Shown: positions 41,342-50,458 of the stretch, one piece after another | How the letters are laid out: each line of letters opens with the position of its first letter | Position numbering within the stretch: position 1 is the stretch's first letter | DNA from: Paludibacterium purpuratum | GTDB lineage: Bacteria; Pseudomonadota; Gammaproteobacteria; Burkholderiales; Chromobacteriaceae | NCBI RefSeq assembly: GCF_004363805.1 | Contig: NZ_SNZP01000012.1 | Location: forward strand, 90,359-154,358 | DNA: 64,000 nt | Direction of reading: 5' to 3' | Made by a program: the position numbers and the translations under genes | Notes under the pieces: generated by a model | The model's database searches: none | What the model was told of the DNA's origin: nothing | The model's input: the letters and a program-made list of their open reading frames with translations, nothing else

Positions 41342-43813
41342 ATGAGTGCGTACCAAAACCGCACCATCCGCATTCTGCTGCTCGAGGATGATGCCGACGA
41401 CGCTGAAGAAATTTGCCGGGTATTGCGTGCGGCGGGCCTGTCGATCGAGGTACATCTGGTTAGCGACGAGCCGGGTTTTCGCGAGCAATTGGCACATGCG
41501 GGCGTCTTGGATATCATTCTGTCGGATTTTTCTCTGCCGACTTACGACGGCCTGTCGGCGCTGATTCTGCGTGCCATGTTGGCACCGGAGTTGCCTTTTA
41601 TTTTCGTGACCGGCTCGCTCGGCGAAGAGCGCGCAGTGGAGATGCTGCACATTGGCGCCTCGGATTATGTTCTAAAGGGCAATCTGCAACGTCTGCCGAT
41701 TGCCGTGCTGCGCGCGCTGGCCGAAGCCGACGATGCACGCATCCGCGCCTCGATGCAGCAGCAGCTCAATACCGAACGCCAATTGCTCAGCGCGGTTTTG
41801 GACACCGCCGGCGCCCTGATCGTACTGGTGGATCGGTCGGGGCGTATCGTCCGTATGAATCCGGCCGCCACCTTGCCGTTACCTCAGGCTCACCACCAGG
41901 CGGACGGCCTGCCTTTTGTCGAGGTGTTCGCGACCCATGACGAGCGCACTGCGGTGACCGGGCAATTGGCGCGCATGCGCCAAGCGGAGCACCCGGGACC
42001 GGTGTCCTGGCGTTCCACAGTCAACGGCCGGGTGATACTGTGGTCGGCGACTCACCTGACCAGCCAGGAAGAGTCCGCGGGATTCGCGGTGATCTCCGGC
42101 CTGGACATCACCGCACAGGAAGAAGCGGAACAGCAAGCGTACTATTTACGTCATTTCGATAGCGCCAGCGGCTTGCCGAACCGCTCGCTGCTACTGCTGC
42201 GCATGCAACGACTGGTTCAGACGGCCGTGGGCCGGCCGACGTTGGTCATGGTCGGGTTGTCGCGGTTGCAGGATATCCGCGACAGCCTGGGCGACGAGGC
42301 GGCCAACCGCCTGTTGCGCGAGGTGTCGCGCCGACTGCTATCTTGCCAAGTAGCCGGCGACTGCCTGGCCCGGATCGGCGACGACAGCTTCGCCTTACTG
42401 TGCATGCCGCAGCCGGACGACGCGCTGGACGCCTCGCTGCAGGATATGCTGACCCAATTGCACCAACCCTACGCGTTCGACAGCCGCAGTTTTTTCCTCA
42501 GCGCCCACCTCGGCGTCGCCTTCTGCGAACAATCGGCATCGCCCGAAGAGGTGCTGCAAGCCGCTACGATGGCCTTGCATCGCGCCATTCAGCAGCAGAG
42601 CGAAGGCTATCACTTCTACCAGCCGCTGCTATCGGACGAAGCGCGTGCACGCCTGGAATTGGAAGGCGAACTGCATTTGGCGCTGGCCGCCAACGATCAA
42701 CTCTATCTCGACTATCAGCCGCAAGCCGACATTCGCAGCGGCCGTATCGTCGGGCTGGAGGCCTTGATGCGTTGGCGCCATCCGCGCCTGGGACTGGTCG
42801 GCCCGATGCGATTTATCCCGCTGGCCGAGTCCTGCGGCCTGATCGCGGCGCTAGGCGACAAAGCGCTCGACCTGGCCTGCCGGCAGGCGGTGCACTGGCA
42901 AAACAGCGGATTGCCGCCCGTGCCGGTGGCGGTCAATCTATCGGCCGTGCAGTGGTCGCAGCCCGGACTGGCCGACACCATTCGCCAGGCGTTGACGCAA
43001 AGCGGACTGGCCCCGCAATGGCTGGAGCTGGAATTAACCGAGTCCGCCTCGATGCATAATCCGATGGCCACCCTAGCCACGATGAAGGCATTGCGCGAGA
43101 TGGGGGTCATGATGTCGATCGACGACTTCGGCACCGGTTTTTGCAACTTGAGCTATTTGAAACGATTCCCGGTCGACAAATTGAAGATCGACCAGAGTTT
43201 CGTGCGCGAGATTACGTCGTTACCCGACGACCTGGTGATTTCGCAACTGGTGGTGGCCATGGGCCATCTACTGCATTTGTCGGTGGTCGCCGAGGGGGTG
43301 GAGACGGAAGGCCAACTGACCCTGTTGGCCGAGGCCGGCTGCGACATCATTCAGGGCTATTACTTCAGTCGCCCGGTGAGCGCCGAAGCCTGCGGCGAGC
43401 TGATGGCCGGCGGCAAGCGCCTCCCTCCCACCAAGCGACGCTACGACCCGCATTACCTGCTGTGGCTCGATCCGTCCGGCGACAGTCTGGCCCAGGCGCG
43501 TTCCTGGTTGGCGGCGACCGATTATAAGGTACTGGAGGCGCACGCGATCCAGGAAGCATTCGAGTTGATGGCGACCCACGAGATCGGCGTCGTGGTGGCA
43601 GGCAAGGCGCAGGCGGAAATGAGTGGCGCTACTTTTCTGAGTCGCATCGCTAGCATGTACCCCTCATCGACCGGCATTTTGCTCGGCGATGAGTCGCTGG
43701 GGGCAAGCACTGGCGCGACGCAAATCACGCTGGGCCGCCCCATCGACCGGGCATTGTTACTCAATGCGCTAGAACAAGGCTATGCACGCCATGCCGGCGT
43801 GCAACGCGGATGA
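41342..43813 (+). CDS. REC-PAS-GGDEF(degenerate)-EAL regulator with C-terminal REC-like domain
   Basis: 823 residues. Residues 8-125 are a receiver domain (ILLLEDDADDAEE, phospho-acceptor Asp in DIILSDFSLP, FVTGSLGEERAVEML, Lys in DYVLKG). A PAS domain (LLSAVLDTAGALIVLVDRSG) and a GGDEF domain follow, whose active site reads RIGDDSF, so cyclase activity is unlikely. The EAL domain is intact: GLEALMRW, VAVNLSA, LELELTES, MSIDDFGTG, KLKIDQSF and AEGVET. The last ~110 residues (HYLLWLDPSGDSLAQARSWL) look like a second, degenerate receiver. It is therefore expected to break down c-di-GMP, with input through phosphorylation and PAS. No adjacent histidine kinase. Confidence 0.85.
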   Translation: MSAYQNRTIRILLLEDDADDAEEICRVLRAAGLSIEVHLVSDEPGFREQLAHAGVLDIILSDFSLPTYDGLSALILRAMLAPELPFIFVTGSLGEERAVEMLHIGASDYVLKGNLQRLPIAVLRALAEADDARIRASMQQQLNTERQLLSAVLDTAGALIVLVDRSGRIVRMNPAATLPLPQAHHQADGLPFVEVFATHDERTAVTGQLARMRQAEHPGPVSWRSTVNGRVILWSATHLTSQEESAGFAVISGLDITAQEEAEQQAYYLRHFDSASGLPNRSLLLLRMQRLVQTAVGRPTLVMVGLSRLQDIRDSLGDEAANRLLREVSRRLLSCQVAGDCLARIGDDSFALLCMPQPDDALDASLQDMLTQLHQPYAFDSRSFFLSAHLGVAFCEQSASPEEVLQAATMALHRAIQQQSEGYHFYQPLLSDEARARLELEGELHLALAANDQLYLDYQPQADIRSGRIVGLEALMRWRHPRLGLVGPMRFIPLAESCGLIAALGDKALDLACRQAVHWQNSGLPPVPVAVNLSAVQWSQPGLADTIRQALTQSGLAPQWLELELTESASMHNPMATLATMKALREMGVMMSIDDFGTGFCNLSYLKRFPVDKLKIDQSFVREITSLPDDLVISQLVVAMGHLLHLSVVAEGVETEGQLTLLAEAGCDIIQGYYFSRPVSAEACGELMAGGKRLPPTKRRYDPHYLLWLDPSGDSLAQARSWLAATDYKVLEAHAIQEAFELMATHEIGVVVAGKAQAEMSGATFLSRIASMYPSSTGILLGDESLGASTGATQITLGRPIDRALLLNALEQGYARHAGVQRG

Positions 43814-44539
43814 TTAGCGCGGGCCAAGAATGGCGACATAACGGCGAATCGTGGCGTCAAAGCCGAATTCCAGCGCTTCGACCGTCAATGCGTGACCGAT
43901 CGACACTTCGACCACCTGCGGCACGCCGGCGACGAATTCGGCCAGGTTGTCGAGATTCAGGTCATGACCGGCATTGACGGCCAGCCCGAGTTCGACCGCC
44001 TTGCGAGCCGCGACGGCATAGGGGGCCAGCGTATCGGCACTCGGCGAATGTGCATAGGCCTCGGTATACAACTCGATACGATCGGCGCCGGTTGCGGGCG
44101 CCAACGCGATCTGCGCCAAATCCGGATCCATGAAGATGCTGGTGCGAATACCGGCCGAGCGCAGGCGGGCGACCACGGTGCGCACCTGCTCCAGGTGTCG
44201 GGTGAGATCCCAGCCATGATCGGAGGTCAACTGGCCCGGTTCGTCCGGCACCAGCGTGCACTGATCCGGCTTGGCGGCGAGAACTTGCGACAGGAAGGTT
44301 TCGTCGGGATAGCCCTCGACGTTCAGCTCGGTACCGGGAAAAGCGCGCGTCACCTCGCGTAGCGCGGCAATGTCGTCATAGCGGGCATGACGCTGATCGG
44401 GGCGCGGGTGGATGGTAACGCCATGAGCGCCGGCGGCGAGCGCCTTCCTCGCAAAGGACTCGACCGACGGATAATCCCGACCGCGGGCGTTGCGGATCAG
44501 GGCGATCTTATTCAGGTTGACGCTCAGTTTGCAGGTCAT
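43814..44539 (-). CDS. pdxJ: Pyridoxine 5'-phosphate synthase PdxJ
   Basis: 241 residues, usual family length. It opens LSVNLNKIALIRNARGRDYP and has the loops HGVTIHPRPDQRHA (active-site His and phosphate contacts), ELNVEGYPDE, CTLVPDEPGQLTSDHGWDL and VNAGHDLNLDNL. It condenses deoxyxylulose phosphate with 1-amino-acetone 3-phosphate to pyridoxine phosphate. ATG 44539 (MTCKLSVN) matches the family start; an earlier in-frame start adds 18 unrelated residues. The stop is directly adjacent to that of the convergent regulator gene. It is not next to acpS/recO as in enterics. Confidence 0.95.
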   Translation of the reverse strand: MTCKLSVNLNKIALIRNARGRDYPSVESFARKALAAGAHGVTIHPRPDQRHARYDDIAALREVTRAFPGTELNVEGYPDETFLSQVLAAKPDQCTLVPDEPGQLTSDHGWDLTRHLEQVRTVVARLRSAGIRTSIFMDPDLAQIALAPATGADRIELYTEAYAHSPSADTLAPYAVAARKAVELGLAVNAGHDLNLDNLAEFVAGVPQVVEVSIGHALTVEALEFGFDATIRRYVAILGPR

Positions 44540-44633
44540 GGCAGGGCTTTCGGAAATTTTCCGATATTCTACCCCGCCGTGGGCGGCCGGCACAGCCCGA
44601 CATCAAGCGAGGGCCGGCCACGGTAGTGGACGC

Positions 44634-45143
44634 TTAACGCGGCGGCATGTCCGGCATGTCGGGCATCGGCCCCTTGCCGCCCATCATGCCATGGTGGCGC
44701 ATGCCCTCGTGCACCGTGCGTTCGAAGGTCTGCCGTTGATCGGCGGACAGCCCCTGCCACAGATCGGCCAGCGCCTTACTCGACGCCATGAGACGCTCGG
44801 CCATCAGCTTGGCGTGATTGGCGCGAGCCTGCGCCATGTCGACCGGCGTCGCATCCGGTTTCGGACACGGCATGGGTACCGGCAGCGCCATCTCGGCCGT
44901 GGCGTAGGCCGCCCAGGCCGCCTGTTGTGCCGACTGCAGCTTAAGCGCTTGCGCCTGGCGGTCGAGTGCTTGTTTATGTTGCTGCTGCATGTGCAGCAGC
45001 ATATCGCCGGAACGGGTCTGGCAGCTGGCGGGGTCGCGCGGCGGTTGTTCGGCCGCGTTGGCGGCCAAGCCGGCGGTCAAGAGTGCGGTTAAGCCGGCAA
45101 CTTGCAGGGAGCGCTTCAGGGAAAGGATCGGCGTTTTCATCAT
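44634..45143 (-). CDS. CpxP/Spy-like periplasmic protein
   Basis: 169 residues with signal peptide (LKRSLQVAGLTALLTAGLAANA). The mature part is helical, with MLLHMQQQHKQALDRQAQAL and one LTxxQ-like motif, LWQGLSADQRQTFERTVHEG. It ends in a Met/His-rich tail (MRHHGMMGGKG ... MPDMPDMPPR) suggestive of metal binding. It is divergent from an OmpR-family regulator/sensor pair, the same arrangement as cpxP-cpxRA, which points to an envelope-stress or metal-stress chaperone acting on the sensor. Start ATG 45143 with GAGG 6 nt upstream. Two adjacent ATGs make the start ambiguous by one residue. Confidence 0.7.
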   Translation of the reverse strand: MMKTPILSLKRSLQVAGLTALLTAGLAANAAEQPPRDPASCQTRSGDMLLHMQQQHKQALDRQAQALKLQSAQQAAWAAYATAEMALPVPMPCPKPDATPVDMAQARANHAKLMAERLMASSKALADLWQGLSADQRQTFERTVHEGMRHHGMMGGKGPMPDMPDMPPR

Positions 45144-45186
45144 CGACTTCCTCGTTAGGATGGAGCCGTCATTAGAAACCCAATAT

Positions 45187-45235
45187 GTAAATGTAGTTTT
45201 TAATTTCAACGAAGTAATGTAAATGGTTTGTAATG
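45187..45235. promoter_or_regulatory. CpxR-box-like GTAA(A)TG direct repeats
   Basis: GTAAATG at 45187-45193 and 45219-45225, with GTAATG at 45214-45219 and 45230-45235. Distances of 32 and 11 nt put them on one face of the helix. GTAAA-N6-GTAAT at 45219-45234 fits the CpxR box (GTAAA-N4-8-GTAAA). The site lies between the CpxP-like gene and the response regulator gene and could control both. Confidence 0.55.
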
Positions 45236-45317
45236 TTCTGTCGCCAGCCATTAAAAGCGAACACAAGCATGATCAATCGCTTTAACCTAATAAACTATGA
45301 CAACAGGGGAAAACCAC

Positions 45318-46028
45318 ATGCCTCGGCGTATTCTGCTGGTCGATGACGACCCCGAACTGACTCGACTGCTGAGCAATTACCTGCATCAACAGGGCTATCA
45401 GATCGAGGTGGCGGAAGATGGCGAAGCCATGCGCGCCCACTATGAAGCACAACGGCCGGACATGATCATTCTCGATCTGATGCTGCCGGGCGAGGATGGC
45501 CTGTCGCTGTGCCGGACACTGCGCGGCACCGACGCGGCCATCCCGATTTTGATGCTCACCGCACGCGGCGACGACATCGACCGTATCATCGGCCTGGAGA
45601 TGGGTGCCGACGACTACCTGCCCAAACCCTTCAACCCACGCGAGTTGCTGGCCAGGATCAAAAGCATCCTGCGCCGCAGCCAGAACGACGCGGCCAGCAG
45701 CAAAGCACGTCAATTGGCGTTCGCCGGCTGGATTCTGGATCTGGGCGCACGCCACCTGATCGGTGCCGATGGCGTGGTGGTACCGCTGACCGGCGCCGAA
45801 TTCACGCTGCTGAGCCTGCTGGCCGAGTACCCCAATCAGGTGCTATCGCGCGACCAACTGCTCGATGGCCTGGCTGGACGCGAAGCCTCCCCCTTCGATC
45901 GAACCGTCGACGTCCTGATTTCCCGCATCCGCCGTCGATTGGGCGATGACGCGCGCGACCCGCAGTGGATCAAAACCGTACGCAACGGCGGCTACATACT
46001 GGTCGCGCCCGTGGAGCGCATTGCGTGA
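45318..46028 (+). CDS. OmpR-family response regulator
   Basis: 236 residues. Receiver: ILLVDDDPELTRLL (acidic pair), phospho-acceptor Asp in MIILDLMLPGEDG, Thr in LMLTARGD and Lys in DYLPKPFNP. The C-terminal winged helix has VPLTGAEFTLLSLLAEYPNQ, LSRDQLLDGLAGREASPFDR, TVDVLISRIRRRLGD and VRNGGYILV. Start taken at ATG 45318 with AGGGGAAA upstream; a weaker in-frame ATG lies at 45297. It overlaps the sensor gene by 4 nt (GTGA). With the divergent CpxP-like gene and the repeats between them, a CpxR-like role is suggested; OmpR or RstA-like roles are possible. Confidence 0.88.
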   Translation: MPRRILLVDDDPELTRLLSNYLHQQGYQIEVAEDGEAMRAHYEAQRPDMIILDLMLPGEDGLSLCRTLRGTDAAIPILMLTARGDDIDRIIGLEMGADDYLPKPFNPRELLARIKSILRRSQNDAASSKARQLAFAGWILDLGARHLIGADGVVVPLTGAEFTLLSLLAEYPNQVLSRDQLLDGLAGREASPFDRTVDVLISRIRRRLGDDARDPQWIKTVRNGGYILVAPVERIA

Positions 46029-47380
46029 AGATTCTGCCGCGCACACTGACCGGGCAATTGCTGTTGGCAGTGGTTCTCAGCCTCATACTGGCGCTGATCG
46101 TCGGCGCCTGGCTACTATTGGCCGATCGGGAGCATTTCAGCGACCGGATGCGCGACCAGAACGCCGCCGAGCGCCTTGGCGGCATCGTCAGCATGCTGGA
46201 GAGATCGCCTGCCGACGACCGGCAACGGCTATTGCGGGTATTGAACGAACCGGGCAACTTCTTCAGTTTTGCCGAGCCGTGGCACCCTCCGGCGCACCAA
46301 GCGCTCGACGACCAGGCCTTTGCCGACGCCTTGCGCGACGCACTCGGCGCCAGCCGAAGTGTCCAGGTGCGGCCACCCGAGCTACGGCCGAGAATGCCGC
46401 CGGGCACTCCGCAGGCACAGGGGACGGAGCACGGCTCCATGGCCATGCCATTCCTGGTGGTACAAGTGCGGATGTCCGATGGCACGGTGCTGACTTGGCG
46501 CCATGCCGTCCCGCCCGCACCGCGCAACTGGCCGGCGAACACATTGTTGTTGCTGGGGGTGCTGGCGTTGACAGTGGCCCTCATGGCGAGTTGGTTGGTG
46601 CGACGGCTGACTCAGCCCTTGGCCGCGTTGGCGGATGCCGCCACCGGCCTGGTCGGCAACCTCGACCAGCCGCCGCTACCGGAAAGCGGTCCACATGAAG
46701 TCGCGCGCGCCGCCATGGCCTTCAATCGCATGCAGCGCGACCTACGGAGCTATCTGGAGACCCGCTCGCAGGCATTGGCGGGCGTTTCGCACGACTTGCG
46801 GTTGCCGATCACCCGTTTGCGCCTGCGCCTGGAGCAGATTGCGGACACGGCCTTGCGCGAACGCTTCGAGACCGACTTATCCGAAATGGATGCCATGATC
46901 GGTCATACGCTGGCATTTCTGCGCGCCGGGCAAATCAGCGAATCGCAAGTCAAGCTCAATCTGGACGCGCTGCTCGACGGTCTGGTGGAGGATTTTACGG
47001 CACTCGGCATGAACGTTTCGCTGACCGGCTCGGCCGGCCGCCCCGTTCTGGCGCGACCGCAGGCCTTGCGTCGTTGTTTGGGCAATCTAATGGAAAACGC
47101 CAGGCGCTATGCCGGCGACGCAGCCGAGCTACGGGTCGAGGCAAATACCGAACGGGTGACGATTTGGGTGGAAGATCGCGGCCCGGGGATTCCGGCCGAG
47201 GCGCGCGACCGGGTGTTCGAACCCTACTTTCGCCTAGAGTCCTCCCGTGCCCGCGCCACCGGCGGCACCGGACTTGGCCTGGCGATCGCTCGCGCCACCG
47301 CGCGCGCCATGGGCGGCGACCTGACACTCGACGACCGCAAGGGCGGCGGCTTATCGGTGCGTTTGACGTTCCCGGGTTGA
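46025..47380 (+). CDS. Sensor histidine kinase, EnvZ/CpxA type
   Basis: 451 residues. Two membrane helices (LLLAVVLSLILALIVGAWLL and NTLLLLGVLALTVALMASWL) enclose a ~130-residue periplasmic sensor. A HAMP linker (VRRLTQPLAALADAATGL), the H-box AGVSHDLRLPITRLRLRLE with the phospho-His, then N-box NLMENARRYAG, G1 EDRGPGIP, F-box FEPYFRLE and G2 GGTGLGLAIA follow. GTG start at 46025 overlaps the regulator stop. The periplasmic part has a proline-rich, Met-containing stretch (RPRMPPGTP), with no ligand pattern I recognise. Confidence 0.9.
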   Translation: MKILPRTLTGQLLLAVVLSLILALIVGAWLLLADREHFSDRMRDQNAAERLGGIVSMLERSPADDRQRLLRVLNEPGNFFSFAEPWHPPAHQALDDQAFADALRDALGASRSVQVRPPELRPRMPPGTPQAQGTEHGSMAMPFLVVQVRMSDGTVLTWRHAVPPAPRNWPANTLLLLGVLALTVALMASWLVRRLTQPLAALADAATGLVGNLDQPPLPESGPHEVARAAMAFNRMQRDLRSYLETRSQALAGVSHDLRLPITRLRLRLEQIADTALRERFETDLSEMDAMIGHTLAFLRAGQISESQVKLNLDALLDGLVEDFTALGMNVSLTGSAGRPVLARPQALRRCLGNLMENARRYAGDAAELRVEANTERVTIWVEDRGPGIPAEARDRVFEPYFRLESSRARATGGTGLGLAIARATARAMGGDLTLDDRKGGGLSVRLTFPG

Positions 47381-47392
47381 AGCCGCGCCTAC

Positions 47393-48748
47393 CTAGTCTT
47401 CCGCCTCGTCGCTGGCCAATAAATGAGATGCCAATTGTTTGTTGCTCTTGATGCCTAGCTTGCGCAGCTTTTCCGCGCTGGTGACCAGATTGCCGCGGCC
47501 GTCGCGCAATTTCTTCATGGCATCCAGCCAAGTATCGCGCGAGCCGTCCAGCTGCTTGCCGAGCTTCTCCAGGCTGTCGACGAAACCGACGAATTTGTCG
47601 TACATCGCCCCGCTCTGGCGCGCGATTTCCTGCGCATTCTGATTCTGGTACTCGTAGCGCCAAATACTTGCCACCGTGCGCAATGTCGCCAGCAGCGTAC
47701 TGGGCCCGACAATCATGATGCGTTTTTCGAACGCTTCGTTGAACAGGTTCATATCGTGCTGTACGGCCAGCAGATAGGCCGGCTCGACCGGCACGAACAT
47801 AAAGACGAAATCGAGCGTATTCAGGCTGTACAGATCCTGGTAACGCTTCTCCGACAATGTCTTGATATGGCCGCGCAATGCCAGGATGTGCGCCTTGAGC
47901 TCTGTCTCGCGCGTCGCCTCGTCCTCAGCCTTGACGTAGCGGGTATAGGCGTTGAGCGAAACTTTGGAATCGACCACCAGTTGCTTGCCTTCCGGCAGGT
48001 CGATGACCACGTCCGGCTGGTAGCGGAACGTGCCTTCGTCGCGGACCTGGGTATCGGAAACCTGCACTCGGTACTCGCGCCCCTTCTGCAAGCCGGAGGT
48101 CTCCAGTACGCGTTCGAGCACCATTTCGCCCCATGAGCCCTGAGCCTTGTTGTTGGCGCCGGTCAAGGCATTGGTCAGCGCCACCGCATCCTGGTTGAGG
48201 CGAGTGTTCAGCGCCTGCAAGTTTTTCAGTTCGACTTCCAGCGTCAGCCGTTCTTTCGAATCCTTGTCGTAAGTGTCCTGCACTTGCTTGCTGAAGGCTT
48301 GGATGCGCTCGGACAGCGGTGCGAGCAAGACCCCCAGATTGGTCTGGTTCTGCTCGGTAAAGCGCTTGCTCTTCTCCTCCAGGATGTCGTTGGCCAGCGT
48401 CTTGAACTGCAGCGTCAGCGCCTCGCGCGCCTCGGCCAACAGCGCAAGCTTCTCCTCGTGCTGACGACGCTCTTGTTGCAAGGTGGCTTGCAATGCGGCC
48501 AGTTCCTGTTCGCGCAGCCCCACGTGTTCCCGCAACTTGGTCAACAGCTCGTCGCAGGTGGCGAGCCGCTCCTTGAGGTCGAGCTCGCGCGCCGCAAGCG
48601 CGAGTTTCTCGCCTTGCAGCGCCGTCAGCGCCACGGCGGATTCGCCGCGGCCGCGCTGAAATTCGGCATCGCCCCTGGCGCGCAACACCAGTGCGCAAAC
48701 ACCGCCGCCCAGCAGCAGACCGGCCAACAAACTCAGGATCAGTGCCAT
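47393..48748 (-). CDS. rmuC: DNA recombination protein RmuC
   Basis: 451 residues. An N-terminal membrane helix (ILSLLAGLLLGGGVCALVL) is followed by a long coiled coil to about residue 180, then the RmuC nuclease-like core: GSWGEMVLERVLETSGLQKG, QPDVVIDLPEGKQLVVDSKV, YTRYVKAEDEATRE, DFVFMFVPVEPAYL and MIVGPSTLLATLRTVASIWR. RmuC limits inversions at short inverted repeats. The ATG directly follows the recJ stop (TGAATG), so the two are coupled and probably act in the same repair pathway. It converges with the sensor kinase gene. Confidence 0.93.
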   Translation of the reverse strand: MALILSLLAGLLLGGGVCALVLRARGDAEFQRGRGESAVALTALQGEKLALAARELDLKERLATCDELLTKLREHVGLREQELAALQATLQQERRQHEEKLALLAEAREALTLQFKTLANDILEEKSKRFTEQNQTNLGVLLAPLSERIQAFSKQVQDTYDKDSKERLTLEVELKNLQALNTRLNQDAVALTNALTGANNKAQGSWGEMVLERVLETSGLQKGREYRVQVSDTQVRDEGTFRYQPDVVIDLPEGKQLVVDSKVSLNAYTRYVKAEDEATRETELKAHILALRGHIKTLSEKRYQDLYSLNTLDFVFMFVPVEPAYLLAVQHDMNLFNEAFEKRIMIVGPSTLLATLRTVASIWRYEYQNQNAQEIARQSGAMYDKFVGFVDSLEKLGKQLDGSRDTWLDAMKKLRDGRGNLVTSAEKLRKLGIKSNKQLASHLLASDEAED

Positions 48749-50458
48749 TCAGCCCTCCAGCATTTCATCTGCCGCGGCGCGCCAGTGTTCAACGTAAATT
48801 TGCAGCTCCTTGCGCCCTTGCCATTCGTTGGCCACCAGCTGATAGACCGCTTCGATTTCGTCGGGCAGCCAGTCGGCGTAATTGAACAGCATGGCGTCGA
48901 ATTCGCGCCCGCGGCTAGCCAGGCGCAACTTCAGGTGTTTCTCGCCGACCACCCGCTGTTTGAGCACCTGAAATCGGTTATAAAACGTCGGCGACGGAAA
49001 TCCCTGGCCCCAAACGCAGGCGGCAAGCGATTCGGCCAATTCAAGCGAAATGTCCTGTGGCGGCAGTGCGCCGTCGGTTTCGATGGTGCGCGTGAGCTGT
49101 TTTTCGTCCAGGAGCTCGCGTGCCACACTTTCGAACGCTTCGCGGAACGTTCCCAACGCGGCTTGTCGGATCGTCAGGCCGGCGGCCATGGCGTGGCCGC
49201 CAAACTTGACGATGAGCTCCGGCTGGCGCTTGTAAACCAGATCGAGCGCGTCGCGCAGATGGAAGCCGGCAATCGAGCGTCCCGAGCCGCGCACTTCCTC
49301 ACCGTCGCCTGGGGCGAACACAATGGCCGGCCGGTGGAACCGTTCCTTCAAGCGGGCGGCCACGATGCCGACCACCCCTTGATGCCAATCCTCCCGGAAC
49401 AATGTCAGCGTATAGCGCGACTGCGGATCGATGTCCGACAGGTCGGCCAGCGCCTCTTCGCGCATACCCGCCTCGATATGGCGCCGTTCGCGATTGAGTT
49501 CGTCCAATTGCCGCGCGAGCCCCATAGCGCTTTCGCTGCTTGAGGCAAGCAGACAGGCGATCCCCAGACTCATATCGTCCAACCGGCCGGCCGCATTCAA
49601 ACGCGGGCCAAGGGTAAAGCCCAGATCGAAGGTATTGGCCTTGTGCGCGGCACGCCCGGCAACCTGGAACAAGGCCGCCACGCCGGCGCTCATCCGCCCG
49701 GCGCGCATGCGCTTGAGGCCATTGCCGACCAGAATGCGATTGTTTTGATCCAGACGCACCACGTCGGCAACCGTACCGAGCGCCACCAGGTCGAGCAACT
49801 CGCCCAAATTGGGCTCGGCGCCATCGGCGAAGTGCTGGCGTTCGCGCAATTCGGCGCGCAGCGCCATCAGCACGTAGAACATCACGCCGACGCCGGCCAG
49901 ATGCCTTGAGGCGAAATCGCAGCCCGGCTGATTAGGATTGACGATCAAGGCATCCGGCAATTGGCTGCCCGGCAGATGGTGATCGGTGATCAACGTCTCG
50001 ATGCCGAGCCTTTTCGCCGCGTCCACGCCGTCGACACTGGCGATGCCGTTGTCGACAGTCAGGATGATATCCGGACGGCGGGTGGCGGCCAGTTCGACGA
50101 TCTGCGGCGTCAACCCATAGCCGTACTCGAAGCGGTTGGGCACCAGAAAGTCGACGGTAGCCCCCATGGCCGACAACCCTTTGATGGCGACACTGCAGGC
50201 GGTGGCGCCGTCCGCATCGTAGTCGGCCACCACCAGGATGCGTTCTTGGCGGGCGATGGCGTCGGCCAATCTGGCGGCCATCGGCCGAATATTTTTCAGC
50301 GTCTGCCAGGGCAGCAAGGCGCCAAGACCGTCGGCGAGTTCTTCGGGTTGGGCAATGCCGCGCGCGGCGTACAAGCGCGCCAACAGAGGGGAATAGCCGC
50401 CGCGCACCAAGGTGGCGCAGGCGTCGGGCGGTACGGCTCGGGTCTGGATGTTATGCAT
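48749..50458 (-). CDS. recJ: Single-stranded-DNA exonuclease RecJ
   Basis: 569 residues, family length. DHH-phosphoesterase motifs: VVADYDADGATACSVA, LTVDNGIAS, LITDHHLPG and VALGTVADVV. The DHHA1 half has FGGHAMAAGLTI and RGSGRSIAGFHLRDAL, and an OB domain lies at the C-terminus. It degrades 5' single-stranded ends in recombination and mismatch repair. The ATG at 50458 overlaps the upstream COG4255 gene by 8 nt; the open frame before it is not protein-like. The gene order COG4255-recJ-rmuC suggests one transcript. Confidence 0.95.
   Translation of the reverse strand: MHNIQTRAVPPDACATLVRGGYSPLLARLYAARGIAQPEELADGLGALLPWQTLKNIRPMAARLADAIARQERILVVADYDADGATACSVAIKGLSAMGATVDFLVPNRFEYGYGLTPQIVELAATRRPDIILTVDNGIASVDGVDAAKRLGIETLITDHHLPGSQLPDALIVNPNQPGCDFASRHLAGVGVMFYVLMALRAELRERQHFADGAEPNLGELLDLVALGTVADVVRLDQNNRILVGNGLKRMRAGRMSAGVAALFQVAGRAAHKANTFDLGFTLGPRLNAAGRLDDMSLGIACLLASSSESAMGLARQLDELNRERRHIEAGMREEALADLSDIDPQSRYTLTLFREDWHQGVVGIVAARLKERFHRPAIVFAPGDGEEVRGSGRSIAGFHLRDALDLVYKRQPELIVKFGGHAMAAGLTIRQAALGTFREAFESVARELLDEKQLTRTIETDGALPPQDISLELAESLAACVWGQGFPSPTFYNRFQVLKQRVVGEKHLKLRLASRGREFDAMLFNYADWLPDEIEAVYQLVANEWQGRKELQIYVEHWRAAADEMLEG

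Noticed and set aside
48284..49543. 419-codon frame antisense to rmuC/recJ
   Set aside because: Crosses the coupled rmuC/recJ junction and encodes no recognisable domain.
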